This document shows positions 27,147 to 37,658 of a stretch of DNA of 64,000 nucleotides, in pieces; the stretch's first letter is position 1, and every line of letters begins with the position of its first letter. A program made the translations under genes and the position numbers. The stretch lies in NCBI RefSeq assembly GCF_012222305.1, contig NZ_CP035730.1:1054001-1118000 (forward strand). The letters are read 5' to 3'. The DNA is from Sulfolobus sp. S-194 (lineage in GTDB: Archaea; Thermoproteota; Thermoprotei_A; Sulfolobales; Sulfolobaceae). The notes below the pieces were generated by a model. It had not been told where the DNA came from, ran no database searches, and saw only the letters and a list, made by a program, of their open reading frames with translations.

Positions 27147-29525
27147 TCACCACTCTATCCTAGTTATTTTCTTAATCCATATCTTAATGAAATTATTAAT
27201 AATTAGATTAAATACTAATGCTAGTGCAAACACCAGAAACGTATATTTTATAGGCGCTGGCGTTAGTCCGGGTATACCAAAAGTTATTATGATAAACGAT
27301 ACTATAATATCAACTATCATTGAAATTAACATGATCTTACTAGGCATTCTTTTCCAGAAATTATCAGTTTCTCTGATATTTAACAGATTGAAGATATTTG
27401 AATATAAAAGATAAGCGAAAACTAAAGTTTGCATAACATTAAGGGATAATCCTATTATGAAAGAAAGCGTAATAAACGACTCTATAATCATCACACTACC
27501 TAAAATTGCTGAGACTATAACAAGCTGATTAATATTCCATACCGCAGGCTTTCTAGGCCAAGATACATTATCCGTAGACATTGTTAAGGTAACAAAATCA
27601 AACATAAAAAGTAATAGAACCATCCCGAAAGTTGAGATAATGAACTTCGCAAGTAGTATAAATGCTAAAGCTACAAAGATCACATTTTGAAAAGTTCTTG
27701 TTATCCTACTTAAAACCCAAATTCTTACTCTCTCATAAATTTGTCTACCAATCTTTACCATATCTACAATATTTCTAAGCCCCGGAGTAGTTAAGACTAC
27801 TGCAGCTGCAGCCTTAGCAACATCAGTAGCGTTACTAACTGCAATACCTACATCTGCCGCTCTTAATGCTGGGGCATCATTTACACCATCACCAGTCATA
27901 CCTACTACATATCCTTTTTTCTGAAGAACCTTTACGACAGTATATTTATCTTCTGGATATACCTCTGCTAATCCATCAATCTTTTCTACTAATTCCGGTT
28001 TTTCCTTAATATCTGAGACTTTTACCACATTTTCCCCGATACCTACTTCCTTAGCTATTTGCTTTGCTATAGGTTCACTATCACCTGTTAACATTATAAC
28101 CTTAATACCTAGATCGTAAAGCTCCTTTACCAGTTCAGCAGAATCCGGCCTCGGCGGATCCCTTAATGAAACTAAACCAACTAATTTCCATTTCTCACCT
28201 TCCTCTTTTTTTGCAACAGCCAAGACTCTACAGCCTATTTTAGCTTCTTCTTCAGCCTTCATATATATCTCTTGAATATTTTCCAAACCACAAAGTTTAC
28301 TTATAACGTCAATAGCACCCTTAGTTAACCTTAAGCTTTTTCCGTCTTTGGTAACTAAACTTTCAGTCCTTCTAGTAGAAGGATCAAAAGGAATAAATTC
28401 CTTAACACTCCAACTTGATAAGTCTAAATTCATCTCTTTAGCTTTATTTATAAACGCTAAATCTATGGGATCTTGATTAGCCTCCGTTGAAGCCAAAGCT
28501 CCATAAAGTATAACTTCTTTATCATTACCATTTATAGGAATAATTCTGTGAACAGAAAGCTTATTCATAGTAATAGTCCCCGTTTTATCGGAGCATAGAA
28601 CATTCATGGTAGAAGCCCCCTCAATAGCATCTAACCTTGTGACTAAAACACCAGCTTTTGATAACTCTTGGCTACCTAATGCTAAAGAAACGCTGAACAT
28701 TGCTGGTAATGCGATTGGGATAGCTGCAACAATTAACACTAATGCTAGTGGCAGAAATTCGAATATATTCTCCCCTTTGATTATTAATACTATTCCAGAG
28801 ATTGCTAAAAGCACAATAACAATCATCATCATCCAAAAGACAATCCTAGAGACAATTTTCTCTATTCTTAATCTGGGTTTTGCAATTTTAACGAGCTCAA
28901 CAGTTTTACCAAAATACGTGTTTTGCCCAGTCAATATCACGACTCCGGTAGCTTCGCCTCTCCTTATTATACTTCCAGAATAAACAACCTCATTATCTCT
29001 CCTAAACACAGTTAATGATTCTCCAGTCAATGCAGATTGATCAACTTCAACCTCGCCTTTTATTATCTTAACGTCTGCCGGGACAAAATCTCCCGCCCTA
29101 ATTCTAACGATGTCACCTGGTACCAAAAATTTTGCCGGAACTAATCTCCATTCTCCATTCCTTAATACTCTAGCTTGAATCTGTAATTTTTGCCTTAATA
29201 ATTCTAAGGCTCTATTCGCTCTTTGCTCTTCAGAAAAACTAATGAAAGCGTTAACAATTATTAACGCGACAATAATATAAAAATCTAAATATCTACCGAG
29301 AATAAAAGATAAGATCGCTGCAACCTCTAATACCCAAGCTGTTACATTCCAAAATTTTTTACCTAACTCCTTAAGAGGATTTCTTTTTTCTTCTTCAACC
29401 GCATTATAACCGTATTGTTTAAGTCTTTCTTCAACTTCCTTATCATTTAATCCCTTGTTAACATCAGTCTGAAGTAATTGAATTACCTTATTAACATCAC
29501 TTTTTATAAGTTCCTCTCTATTCAT
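27147..29525 (-). CDS. P3A-type plasma-membrane proton ATPase
   Basis: 792 residues. Cation-ATPase N-terminal domain (LLQTDVNKGLNDKEVEERLKQYG), an actuator domain with ALTGES (about 165), phosphorylation site DKTGTIT (about 315), and the hinge MTGDGVNDAPALRAADVGIAV. Ten membrane helices are expected. The short sequence and motifs match fungal/plant-type H+-ATPases and their archaeal relatives rather than Ca2+ or heavy-metal pumps (no CPx motif). It exports protons with ATP, relevant to acid tolerance. Confidence 0.93.
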   Translation of the reverse strand: MNREELIKSDVNKVIQLLQTDVNKGLNDKEVEERLKQYGYNAVEEEKRNPLKELGKKFWNVTAWVLEVAAILSFILGRYLDFYIIVALIIVNAFISFSEEQRANRALELLRQKLQIQARVLRNGEWRLVPAKFLVPGDIVRIRAGDFVPADVKIIKGEVEVDQSALTGESLTVFRRDNEVVYSGSIIRRGEATGVVILTGQNTYFGKTVELVKIAKPRLRIEKIVSRIVFWMMMIVIVLLAISGIVLIIKGENIFEFLPLALVLIVAAIPIALPAMFSVSLALGSQELSKAGVLVTRLDAIEGASTMNVLCSDKTGTITMNKLSVHRIIPINGNDKEVILYGALASTEANQDPIDLAFINKAKEMNLDLSSWSVKEFIPFDPSTRRTESLVTKDGKSLRLTKGAIDVISKLCGLENIQEIYMKAEEEAKIGCRVLAVAKKEEGEKWKLVGLVSLRDPPRPDSAELVKELYDLGIKVIMLTGDSEPIAKQIAKEVGIGENVVKVSDIKEKPELVEKIDGLAEVYPEDKYTVVKVLQKKGYVVGMTGDGVNDAPALRAADVGIAVSNATDVAKAAAAVVLTTPGLRNIVDMVKIGRQIYERVRIWVLSRITRTFQNVIFVALAFILLAKFIISTFGMVLLLFMFDFVTLTMSTDNVSWPRKPAVWNINQLVIVSAILGSVMIIESFITLSFIIGLSLNVMQTLVFAYLLYSNIFNLLNIRETDNFWKRMPSKIMLISMIVDIIVSFIIITFGIPGLTPAPIKYTFLVFALALVFNLIINNFIKIWIKKITRIEW

Positions 29526-30086
29526 AATGTATATAAAAGTCTACAAATTTTATAAACTTTAGTCTCACTCTATTCATAAAGAATTATATATTTACATCAA
29601 GGTCTTAATCCTAGCTTATGTAAGGCTGATAATCTCACAGCGGTTTGAGATAATTTTTTCCTATTTCGGCTATAAGCTTTTTTGGAAACTTATTAAGCTA
29701 TGAAATTTGGATTTTCATCTAGGCTAATGTATTGATTTAGTCTACTTTAGCTAATAGCGTACTTTATAAAAGTATTTGTAGTGCTAATAAGTTTTAAAGG
29801 ATATATATGAATTTTCGTTATATTGTTTCATCTTGAATGATAGTTTAAATTCTTTATTATCTTATTTATATTATTTAATAAAATTAATCATAAATTATCT
29901 TGACTTATAAAGAAAAGTAAGGGGTTTATAAAAATATTAAACAAGATAATTTTTGACAGGTGCTGTATCTATAATTACAAAATTACACTATAGAAAAAAT
30001 TATTCAAATAAAATTATTTTATTTATATAAGTAAACTACTAATCTGTGGATTAAGCTTAAATAAATCATTATAAATACTAAGTCGC
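29526..30086. other. Long AT-rich intergenic region
   Basis: 560 bases without a gene. A weak inverted repeat (ATCTCA...TGAGAT, about 29632-29653) is present. CTTAAATA near 30055-30062 is a likely TATA box for the next gene, about 28 bases before its ATG. I see no RNA gene or mobile element. Confidence 0.4.
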
Positions 30087-31127
30087 ATGATGAAAGGTCT
30101 TGATATTTTAAAGTTATTTATTTATCTTACTTTAATGAAGTTTATAGTATTTCTTTCAGTGTATTTTACTTCTGGCCAAAATTTCTTTTATTTAATAACT
30201 ACTAGATGGGATTCTAAACTTTTTGAGACAATAGCTCAATATGGTTATGTAAAGTCTTACTTATATGCTTTCCCTCCAATATATCCCTTTCTTATTAATC
30301 TCGTACATAATGTAACTAACAATTATTATATTAGTGCTTTCGTAGTTACAAATATATTCGGATATTTATTCCCGGTAATAATTTATAAGACCTTTGACTA
30401 CAACACTGCATTAATTGTGGAATTATTTCCTATTTATGTAATTTATTCAACATTACCTTATTCTGACGTAATTTACTTAACAGCAATAGCTTTAACTTTT
30501 TACTTTCTGAAGAGAGATAAAATTCTTATTGCATCAACTTTCATGGGATTCGCTATAGCAAATTTTTATAGTGTAGCCTTGACTCTACCATCGTTCATAG
30601 TAGAACTGAAAAAATCTTTCATAAAATTCATTATTATCCCATTATTTTCGGGTTTTTCCATATTCGCATGGTACTACATATCTACTGGTACTCCTTTCTA
30701 TTATTTCGAAATAGAAAAAAACACTTGGGGAGTAAAGTTTACCACACCAATATCTCAAGCTAATTGGTTACTTCATGGATGGTTTACTACTCAAGATTGG
30801 ACGATCTTATCCATAAAATTAACTCCAATAGATTGGTTAATTAGGAATCTATGCTTTGAAATCTTCTTCGTTATATTAACCATAAACCTAGTAAGACTTA
30901 AGGATAACAATAAATGGTTGTATTTTACTTACTCTATTCTGGTGATAATACCACTACTTTTTATCATAGGTACACCAGCAATTTCAATACCCAGAATATT
31001 ACTTTCAGCATTTCCAGCATTTTATTCGTTAAGAATAGAAGGTATTTGGATAATATTATATGTAGTAATTTCAATAATATTAACATCATTATTTACATTA
31101 TGGCAAATTTACGCATTTTTTGCTTAA
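30087..31127 (+). CDS. Membrane glycosyltransferase, PIG-V/Gpi18-like
   Basis: 346 residues with about eight membrane helices. TTRWDSKLFETIAQYGY followed by YAFPPIYPFLINL matches the WDxxxxxxIAxxGY...FPLYP signature of PIG-V-type mannosyltransferases (GT-C fold), which use a lipid-linked sugar on the outer face of the membrane. ISIPRILLSAFPAFYSL corresponds to the family's C-terminal RYxLxxFP region. Likely role in S-layer protein glycosylation or glycolipid synthesis (inference). No neighbouring glycosylation genes. Confidence 0.8.
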   Translation: MMKGLDILKLFIYLTLMKFIVFLSVYFTSGQNFFYLITTRWDSKLFETIAQYGYVKSYLYAFPPIYPFLINLVHNVTNNYYISAFVVTNIFGYLFPVIIYKTFDYNTALIVELFPIYVIYSTLPYSDVIYLTAIALTFYFLKRDKILIASTFMGFAIANFYSVALTLPSFIVELKKSFIKFIIIPLFSGFSIFAWYYISTGTPFYYFEIEKNTWGVKFTTPISQANWLLHGWFTTQDWTILSIKLTPIDWLIRNLCFEIFFVILTINLVRLKDNNKWLYFTYSILVIIPLLFIIGTPAISIPRILLSAFPAFYSLRIEGIWIILYVVISIILTSLFTLWQIYAFFA

Positions 31128-31488
31128 TTTTCTTTTTATTTCTATTTCAATATAAAGGAAGAATAAGGGAGACTCCACCTAGAATATTCCAGATCTTGTG
31201 AGAATTATAATGTTCTCTGTAATATATACAAATCAATAATAGTAAATAATGGTCAAGAGACTACATGAATTACTTAGATCACACTATACTATAATAGCCA
31301 TATTAATGTTAAATGAATAATATCAAGTAACTTGCTCGCATAAAAAGTGTTCTCTATACTCATTATTTATGCGAAGATTCTTATATAAGAAACTTTCCGC
31401 GTTATATCTTAAAAAAGTGATAAGATAGAATATATCTTGTTTAAAACTTACGAAAAAATTTTTAAATAATAGATGGAAAAACAAATAT
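31128..31488. other. Intergenic region with a small hairpin
   Basis: 360 AT-rich bases. CGCATAAA (31337-31344) and TTTATGCG (31376-31383) form an 8-bp stem with a 31-base loop. TTTTTAAATAATAG around 31457-31470 is the likely TATA box for the broken gene starting at 31489. Nothing else seen. Confidence 0.4.
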
Positions 31489-32218
31489 ATGACATGTACC
31501 GATAAATCTTGGTAGTATTGGATAAGAAGTTCTAATCCAGCAGATCAAGGCCAAAAAATATATGGTGGATTCATTACTGTTAGAACGCCTCCATCTTTAC
31601 CAGAAGATTTAGAATGTCTAATCGTAATCTGGGCATCCGTGTCTACAAAAAATATTTCTATCAAACTTCATTAGGTTATCATCCTAATTGGAAATGGCAT
31701 ATATCAGCAGGTACAACAAATCCTCAATTAAGTTGTGATTTGGCTTGTCCCCCATTCAAGATAAATGGTGTTGAATTTAAGCCAAAACCTAATTTACGGT
31801 TTATGAGCTCGGAATAAGGCTTATACCTCAAAATAATGGTACTAATAAGGTTTATCTTTATTTTGTTGATTGGAGTACAGCAACTCTCTATAATATATAC
31901 GTTCTAGAAGATGATACAGATGTAGCTACACCAGTGGGTGGTATATTAGAAGCTTATACTATCAACGAACAAGAACTTTTAGCATTAGGAGATGGGAATG
32001 CATTCAAAATAGAGGACGCTAACTGGTTAATAGAGCCGTGGACCTCAACTAGATGGCCAAATGCTTATGCATATGAAGGTATAAATGGTAATAGTTACTA
32101 TAATGTACCAAAGAGTATATGGGAGAATATGCAAATAAAACTAATTAGTCCTGGAAAATTATATATGGGCTATAAGATAGGAGGAAACCATTATTCCAAT
32201 GGGGAAAAGATTTGGTGA
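31489..32218 (+). pseudogene. Broken gene for a beta-rich, possibly exported protein
   Basis: ATG at 31489 reads MTCTDKSW, then an in-frame TAG (31513-31515), then YWIRSSNPADQGQKIYGGFI and a region ending IVIWASVSTKN. The frame changes near 31650 to YQTSLGYHPNWKWHISAGTT and again near 31803 to YELGIRLIPQNNGTNKVYLY and SYYNVPKSIWENMQIKLI. The three frames join into one protein of about 240 residues, rich in aromatic residues and beta-strand-like. The spacing of Trp and Gly recalls G1-type (eqolisin) peptidases or lectin-like domains, but I cannot confirm this. A TATA box remains 27 bases upstream. Confidence 0.7.
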
Positions 32219-32223
32219 GATCA

Positions 32224-32877
32224 ATGAATCTTAAGAACCTCTTCCTAATTCTTATTTTATTTATTATTATATTAATCATTTCTGCTAGCCTATATTTCAT
32301 ATTTAATCATAAACAATCTCAGCATAATCTAGGGAGTATTACTAGTAACTCAACTATTGGCCAAAACTCCACCGAACTAGATTATGCTAAGAAAATCTTA
32401 ATTGATGCAAAAGAAACTTATCTAAATGCTACAGAGGAAAATAAGACGGGGATTTATTTAATTTATGAACCATATTCTAACTTTTCTAAGGAGTTTATAT
32501 TAAATGCTACGTTTATAAACGGAAGTACAGTAGTTATAGGTCATACACTATATAAATACATTATCTTACATGTATACTATGAAAATTTTGACTACATTCC
32601 TCAGAAAATTCAAGTTAACGGTATAAAAGTTGAGCTTCTTCCGAATCCGAGCTCTATAACGTATACTGGTGGAGAGGCCTATCATTATCTGATAACTTAT
32701 GATAACAAGACTTATAATGTAACACTGTATTCTATAGGTTTCGTTGAAGCTTCGTACTATCTTACTGCATCGACCCAAAAAATAGGTAACTTATACATTG
32801 TTCAGATTACGACAACGAAAGAGTTAGATAATACAGCATATGTCAGTGAAATATGGTTAATACTTACAAGATCTTGA
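32224..32877 (+). CDS. Membrane-anchored extracellular protein, unknown
   Basis: About 217 residues from the ATG at 32224. One N-terminal anchor (NLFLILILFIIILIISASLYFIF) is followed by an outside domain with at least eight N-glycosylation sequons (NST, NSS-like, NAT, NKT, NFS). No recognised family. GGTGAG at 32211-32216 is a ribosome binding site, with spacing favouring this ATG over the GTG at 32212. It is directly behind the broken gene and was probably its operon partner. Confidence 0.7.
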   Translation: MNLKNLFLILILFIIILIISASLYFIFNHKQSQHNLGSITSNSTIGQNSTELDYAKKILIDAKETYLNATEENKTGIYLIYEPYSNFSKEFILNATFINGSTVVIGHTLYKYIILHVYYENFDYIPQKIQVNGIKVELLPNPSSITYTGGEAYHYLITYDNKTYNVTLYSIGFVEASYYLTASTQKIGNLYIVQITTTKELDNTAYVSEIWLILTRS

Positions 32878-33367
32878 TATAGTTGATATTACACTAATTA
32901 TGTTAATATCTTTATAGCTGATCTTTTGGGTGCAAGAGTTTTCACAAACGGATAAAGTTAAATTACAGGGTCAGAGATATCACTAACTAACATAAATTAA
33001 ATATAATTAACAATATCGGAAAATAGTTACGTTTTTATACTATTATATTATACTTAAATTATAATTTAAATGCATACACACTTGCGCCTTTAAAATCTTG
33101 AGTTTGCAAAAGTTGTAATGCGACAATAGTTTTTAAAGTCACGTAAAACCTTTGAGCGCGAATGATAGGAAAAGCCTTGCTTTTTAAAGTCTCAAGAAAT
33201 ATATACACGGTAAAGATTTGCTTATCACATTGACGTGCAGTCATCATTTATCAGCAAAGACCAATTCGTTCATCAACATATATTGTATACTTCTAACATT
33301 TTAAAACTTTATCAATAAGTTCTTTAACTTTTTTACTCTTAATGATGAAAAAATTTTAAAAGCGTTT
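32878..33367. other. Intergenic region with an unassigned minus-strand frame
   Basis: 490 bases. A 62-codon minus-strand frame at 33059-33247 (ARQCDKQIFTVYIFLETLKS and YVTLKTIVALQLLQTQDFKG) is more protein-like and G+C-richer than its surroundings. It may be a transposase scrap, but I recognise no family and see no terminal repeats. No RNA gene found. Confidence 0.3.
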
Positions 33368-34033
33368 ATGAGATTTAATTGCATGTTTTTAGGAATTATA
33401 AACCATCCAATTGAAAGATTAGGAAACATAAAGGATATCTTAGAGGAAAGAGGATATAAGATAAAAGAAACTCTTGCAACGGAAATAAAAGGAAATGAAG
33501 ATTTTGATGCTCTTATAATAATGGGTGGCCCAATGGGGGTTTATGAAAGCGATAAGTATCCCTTCTTAAAAGTTGAGAGTGAACTAATAAGAAAAGCTAT
33601 AAATACGAAGAAACCAATACTCGGAATATGTTTAGGCTCACAATTACTTTCCTCATCCCTCGGAGGAGTTGTGACTAGAGGGGCATTTGGTCAAGAAATT
33701 GGAATTTATACTGTTTATCTTTTAGATGAATTACAAGACTTATTGGGTGACAAAATAGAAGTCTTTCAATGGCATGGTGACACTTTTACATTACCTAATG
33801 GTGCTAGACTTTTAGCTTATAACGAAAGATATTTTCAAGCATTTAAATACAAGACAGCAATTGGTCTTCAATTCCATGTTGAAGTTAACAGTAAAATGGT
33901 TAGTGAGTGGGTAAAAGAGTATAATGGCGATCCAAGTTTAGTAGACCAATTGAAAGAAAAGGAAGAAGAATTTAGAAAAATAAGTGAAAAAATTATTTCC
34001 TTCTGGTTAGATTCAGTTCGGGGCTCTCAATGA
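33368..34033 (+). CDS. Class I glutamine amidotransferase domain protein
   Basis: 221 residues, one GATase1 domain. Oxyanion loop MGGPMGVYE, nucleophile elbow GICLGSQ with Cys88, and the His-Glu pair in LQFHVEVN make a full triad. EVFQWHGDTFTLPNGA resembles the GMP synthase-like subgroup of stand-alone amidotransferases. It hydrolyses glutamine or a gamma-glutamyl compound; the acceptor is unknown, as there is no synthase neighbour. Confidence 0.88.
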   Translation: MRFNCMFLGIINHPIERLGNIKDILEERGYKIKETLATEIKGNEDFDALIIMGGPMGVYESDKYPFLKVESELIRKAINTKKPILGICLGSQLLSSSLGGVVTRGAFGQEIGIYTVYLLDELQDLLGDKIEVFQWHGDTFTLPNGARLLAYNERYFQAFKYKTAIGLQFHVEVNSKMVSEWVKEYNGDPSLVDQLKEKEEEFRKISEKIISFWLDSVRGSQ

Positions 34034-34065
34034 TAAAAATCATCAATCTTTCATGGGCAGCTTCA

Positions 34066-35205
34066 TCATCCTTTGATTTCCTCTAATGACTTCCCTTTTG
34101 TTAATACACCAAAGTACAATATAAATAATGCTGAAATAACTGACATAATCCCAACAATAATATATGAAACGCTTATATTTTCTAGATAGAGTAAGGCCAT
34201 AACTATTGGTCCAACAGCTCCCCCTAAATGACCTATACCGTCTGCAATACCATACCCTATAGTTCTAATCTTAGTTGCAAAATTCTCCGAAGTATAAGCG
34301 TACATTACTGGAAATTTGAAACCTTGAAAGAACATGATCATAAACCCAATAACTAGAAATGAAAAACCTGTGAAGAAAGGCCATATTATAACTAGCCCAC
34401 CGGAAAGCAGATTAGCTAATGCGGATGAATATTTCCTTTCAAAATAATCATTTAGAATTGATGCAAAAATTACTCCTACTGGGTCACCGTAAAGTATATA
34501 TGTGAAGTACAGGCTAGAATTCTCAAACCCTTTTGAAGTTATTGTGTAAAAAATAGGTGTAGAAAACAATGAATATCCAGTGAAATAGCTAGTAAACCAA
34601 ATTAGAATGAAGATTATCACCATTTTATCCCATTTTAATTTCTCATACTTCCTCTCAATCCACATTTTTGATTCTGGAAGTTTAAATCTAGTGATTAAGG
34701 CCAGTATCGCTATAACAATGCTAGGAAGAAATAATAATCTCCAATATTTTTCCCCAAGAAAAACGGCCATAGGACCTACGACTAGACTCATTAGGAATCC
34801 GAACATTGAGGTAAATCCTACAGCTCTTCCTCTAAAATCTTTAGAAACCATTTCTGAAATGTAAGAAGGAACTATGGCTACCTCTCCTTCGATACCCATA
34901 CCAATAATTAACTCAGCAATCACCAATTGGATTGATGAGAACGAGAAGAAACCAATGAGAGAACCGAACGCTATTAAAAACATTGATAATAACAATCCAG
35001 GTTTCCTTCCAAATCTAGTTGCAAAAAATCCGTTAAACATACCACCTATAAAGTATCCTATCATCTCTGCTGATAATATTAGTACTGAAGATACTTCACC
35101 TAAATTTTTTGAGGCGAAGTCCTCTATATAGGGAACATTAAATATATCCCAAAAACTTAGTGATGTTCCTAGAGAGAGCAAGGCCAATTGTCTCTTATTT
35201 AACAC
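34066..35205 (-). CDS. MFS transporter (sugar/metabolite:H+ symporter group)
   Basis: 379 residues, about 11-12 membrane helices, slightly short. The loop 2-3 motif [18 protein letters not shown] and the helix-4 region [19 protein letters not shown] fit the metabolite:H+ symporter and sugar porter group. [17 protein letters not shown] is the central cytosolic loop. Start is GTG at 35205. Substrate unknown. It follows a small membrane protein gene with 24 bases between. Confidence 0.85.
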   Translation of the reverse strand: MLNKRQLALLSLGTSLSFWDIFNVPYIEDFASKNLGEVSSVLILSAEMIGYFIGGMFNGFFATRFGRKPGLLLSMFLIAFGSLIGFFSFSSIQLVIAELIIGMGIEGEVAIVPSYISEMVSKDFRGRAVGFTSMFGFLMSLVVGPMAVFLGEKYWRLLFLPSIVIAILALITRFKLPESKMWIERKYEKLKWDKMVIIFILIWFTSYFTGYSLFSTPIFYTITSKGFENSSLYFTYILYGDPVGVIFASILNDYFERKYSSALANLLSGGLVIIWPFFTGFSFLVIGFMIMFFQGFKFPVMYAYTSENFATKIRTIGYGIADGIGHLGGAVGPIVMALLYLENISVSYIIVGIMSVISALFILYFGVLTKGKSLEEIKG

Positions 35206-35229
35206 AAAGTATAGTCTTACTTATACTTT

Positions 35230-35673
35230 TTAAACTTTTTTATTAATTTCGTTTAATCTGAATGAAATTAACAGTCCAATTATTAAACTTATAGGTAATG
35301 TTTCTAACAGTGGGAAAATACCAAATAAAAAGCTAAGCAAAAGTACTATAACACCGCCAATAAGCCCTTTTATTATCCACGAAGGATATTTTTCCCATAA
35401 ATACGCTATAACTAAGCCAGCTAAGGCCCCACCAATAGTATATGCTAAGCCTGATATCACAAGTATCGTAACCGGTAAAATCGTAGGTAGTTCTTTTGCA
35501 GCTAAATTAGCTTCAGTTACATTTTTTGTCTCATTTAAAACTTGACTATAATACTCGCTTTGCAATTCTGACATGTGGGGGTAATAAGCTATACCATAAA
35601 TAATCCCAGAAGCAATTAACCCTATTAAGAGTCCAAAGGCTAAGCCCCATTTAAGTCCATTAGTAGCTTTCAT
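35230..35673 (-). CDS. Four-helix membrane protein, unknown
   Basis: 147 residues with about four membrane helices (10-30, 66-90, 97-115, 118-138). The loop between helices 1 and 2 (PHMSELQSEYYSQVLNETKNVTEANLAAKEL) is outside and has N-glycosylation sequons. I recognise no family. It lies between the APC permease (26 bases upstream) and the MFS gene (24 bases downstream), all on the minus strand, so a three-gene transport operon is plausible. Confidence 0.65.
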   Translation of the reverse strand: MKATNGLKWGLAFGLLIGLIASGIIYGIAYYPHMSELQSEYYSQVLNETKNVTEANLAAKELPTILPVTILVISGLAYTIGGALAGLVIAYLWEKYPSWIIKGLIGGVIVLLLSFLFGIFPLLETLPISLIIGLLISFRLNEINKKV

Positions 35674-35699
35674 ATCTTTAATTATCTCTGGATTAGTAT

Positions 35700-36998
35700 T
35701 TATTCATTAGAGCTAGCCTTAAAAATCTCTAAACCCTCTGCATATAGGAATCCTAAAATAATCCAACCAAAAAATATATAAACAATATATTTCTCGAAAG
35801 TTGGTAGTGAGTAGAAAAATACAAAAAGACTAATAAGAGTAGCTAAAATACCAATAATTATTTTATCTATATTTCTTTTACTTCTTTTAGACGATATTCT
35901 TATAAGAGATGTATTAGCTGATAAATGAACAAACAAATTATTTAAACCTGCTAGAGCTCCTAAAATTACAAATTCACCATATAATCCAATAAAATAAGCT
36001 AAAGAGACTAGAACACTGATAAAAATTGCCGAAGAAAATACTTCTGCGAAAATAGGTTTATCACCCCTTAATTTAGCTAAAAAAGTCGGAAAAAATGCAT
36101 CTTTGGCCATAGCTTCTAAGGTTCTTGAGTTAGCTAAAATATATGACACTCCACCCAGAGTTGCGTCATTGATAGCAATAAAACCCAGAAACGGAAGTCC
36201 AATTAGGCCAAAACGAGAAAGAAAATAATCAACTAAATTGCCAGTAAAACCCAATGCACCTAATGAGTAAAAGAAGAAAGTTGCTAATAGACCACCGAAA
36301 AGAAGCACAGCAATTGCTGCCTTACCAATATCCCTTGACTCGGCCTCTTCACCAAGAGGTGCAACAGAACCATAACCAGTAGGAATGCCTAAACCAAAAA
36401 CTACAGCCTCTAATAACAATGGTGATAGTTTTGTAGGAACGGGATTATAAAAATTCCACTTAGAGTCATAAAGAAAAAGAATAGATAATAAAATCAAAAC
36501 TATCATTTCAATTAGAGACATCATCATAGCATATTTAGCTGAAGCCCTAACACTAGCAATTACTAAACCAGAAGCTAAAGAACTTGCAACGATAGCATAA
36601 AACCATTGAGGTAAATAGGGTAAAAATGGTGATAATATGGTGTACAAAACGTATGCACCACCGGCTAATAAAGTTCCACCATAAGAAAGAGAATATAATA
36701 AATAATTCCAACCTGTGTTAAATCCTAAACGTGATGTTAACGCATATAAGGCGTAAATATAGTAACCGCCTCCTCGCTTAAACTTTTGAGAAAGATAATA
36801 AATGACCAGACCATTAAAGAATACTACGAAAGTAGCTATTAGCATGGCAAAAGCCCCTTCAGTACCAACCATAGCAATCATAACAGTACCGAAAGTCAAT
36901 AACGAAATAAATGGAGCTTGGCCACCAAAAGATAAGAAGAATAAGTCAGAGAAAGAAAGCACTTTCCTTTTACTCTTTGAAACATTACTTTTTTGCAT
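35700..36998 (-). CDS. APC-family amino-acid permease
   Basis: About 432 residues from the ATG at 36998, about 12 membrane helices. The helix-1 region LSFGGQAPFISLLTFGT and GLGIPTGYGSVAPLGEEAESRDIGKAAIAVLLFGG (helix 6 and following loop) fit APC amino acid transporters. 36 upstream codons are open, but the promoter (AAATAAAAAG about 26 bases before the ATG) falls inside them. Likely imports amino acids or amines with protons. First gene of a possible operon with the two membrane protein genes that follow. Confidence 0.85.
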   Translation of the reverse strand: MQKSNVSKSKRKVLSFSDLFFLSFGGQAPFISLLTFGTVMIAMVGTEGAFAMLIATFVVFFNGLVIYYLSQKFKRGGGYYIYALYALTSRLGFNTGWNYLLYSLSYGGTLLAGGAYVLYTILSPFLPYLPQWFYAIVASSLASGLVIASVRASAKYAMMMSLIEMIVLILLSILFLYDSKWNFYNPVPTKLSPLLLEAVVFGLGIPTGYGSVAPLGEEAESRDIGKAAIAVLLFGGLLATFFFYSLGALGFTGNLVDYFLSRFGLIGLPFLGFIAINDATLGGVSYILANSRTLEAMAKDAFFPTFLAKLRGDKPIFAEVFSSAIFISVLVSLAYFIGLYGEFVILGALAGLNNLFVHLSANTSLIRISSKRSKRNIDKIIIGILATLISLFVFFYSLPTFEKYIVYIFFGWIILGFLYAEGLEIFKASSNE

Positions 36999-37658
36999 AA
37001 CTATATAATAGCATATCTGCTTTTTATTTCTTTTAACGTTAATTAATCTAATAAGATCTGTGTACACACTTTTTATAAAAGCATATCTATATTTTAACCA
37101 ATACACCAGAGAAAAAGTAATGCCACAATAGTATCTCGTCTTTTAAGATTTTTATTAATAAAAATAAATCATTAGAAAGATTATAATAATATTTTACAAT
37201 AAATTTAATAACTTATAAATTTTTTCATATTTAATATGGAGTATTAAAAATCTAATTGAGTCTTCTATTCTTCATAGGGAATTTCCGCAATTAATATTCG
37301 GGCAATGATAATACAAATTAGAGATTTCAGAATAAAAGAAGAAATTAAAATAAATATGAATTGTAGACCAAAGCATTCTATATTGAATTAAATTTATGCC
37401 CAATACATCATTATATGGGTTGAGTGTTTACCCGTAGCGTAACTTCTCCCTACTTCTAATTCCGCTACGGGCACCTATATAGGTGTCCCATGGTAAATTA
37501 AAAGTAAGGAGAAGTTACAGCATAAGTAAATACATAAACTCTCGCTCAATTACAAATTAAAGAAAAAATTAAGATATACGGTCAGATTTTTGTGTTGTTT
37601 GCTAATAGTAGTTTCATTAAATAAATTAAATTAGAAAAAATAATACTTGACTAAAAAA
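36999..37658. other. Intergenic region containing a large hairpin element
   Basis: About 660 bases without a gene. The notable content is the nested inverted-repeat element at 37421-37545 (separate entry). Flanks are very AT-rich, with no other RNA or coding signal. Confidence 0.45.
37421..37545. repeat. Nested palindromic element, copy A
   Basis: Three nested or competing inverted repeats. (1) A 23-bp stem: 37439-37461 pairs with 37496-37518, with two mismatches that become G-U pairs if the minus strand is transcribed. (2) CCCGTAGCG (37431-37439) with CGCTACGGG (37463-37471). (3) The perfect palindrome CACCTATATAGGTG (37472-37485). The outermost bases (TTGAGTG.. and ..CTCGCTCAA) are also loosely inverted. 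A partial relative lies at 45536. It could be a miniature transposable element, an IS200/605-type end, or a structured RNA. Confidence 0.7.

Noticed and set aside
33059-33247. 62-codon minus-strand frame, possible transposase scrap
   Set aside because: Slightly protein-like, but no recognised motif, no terminal repeats and no start context; kept only as a note in the intergenic entry.
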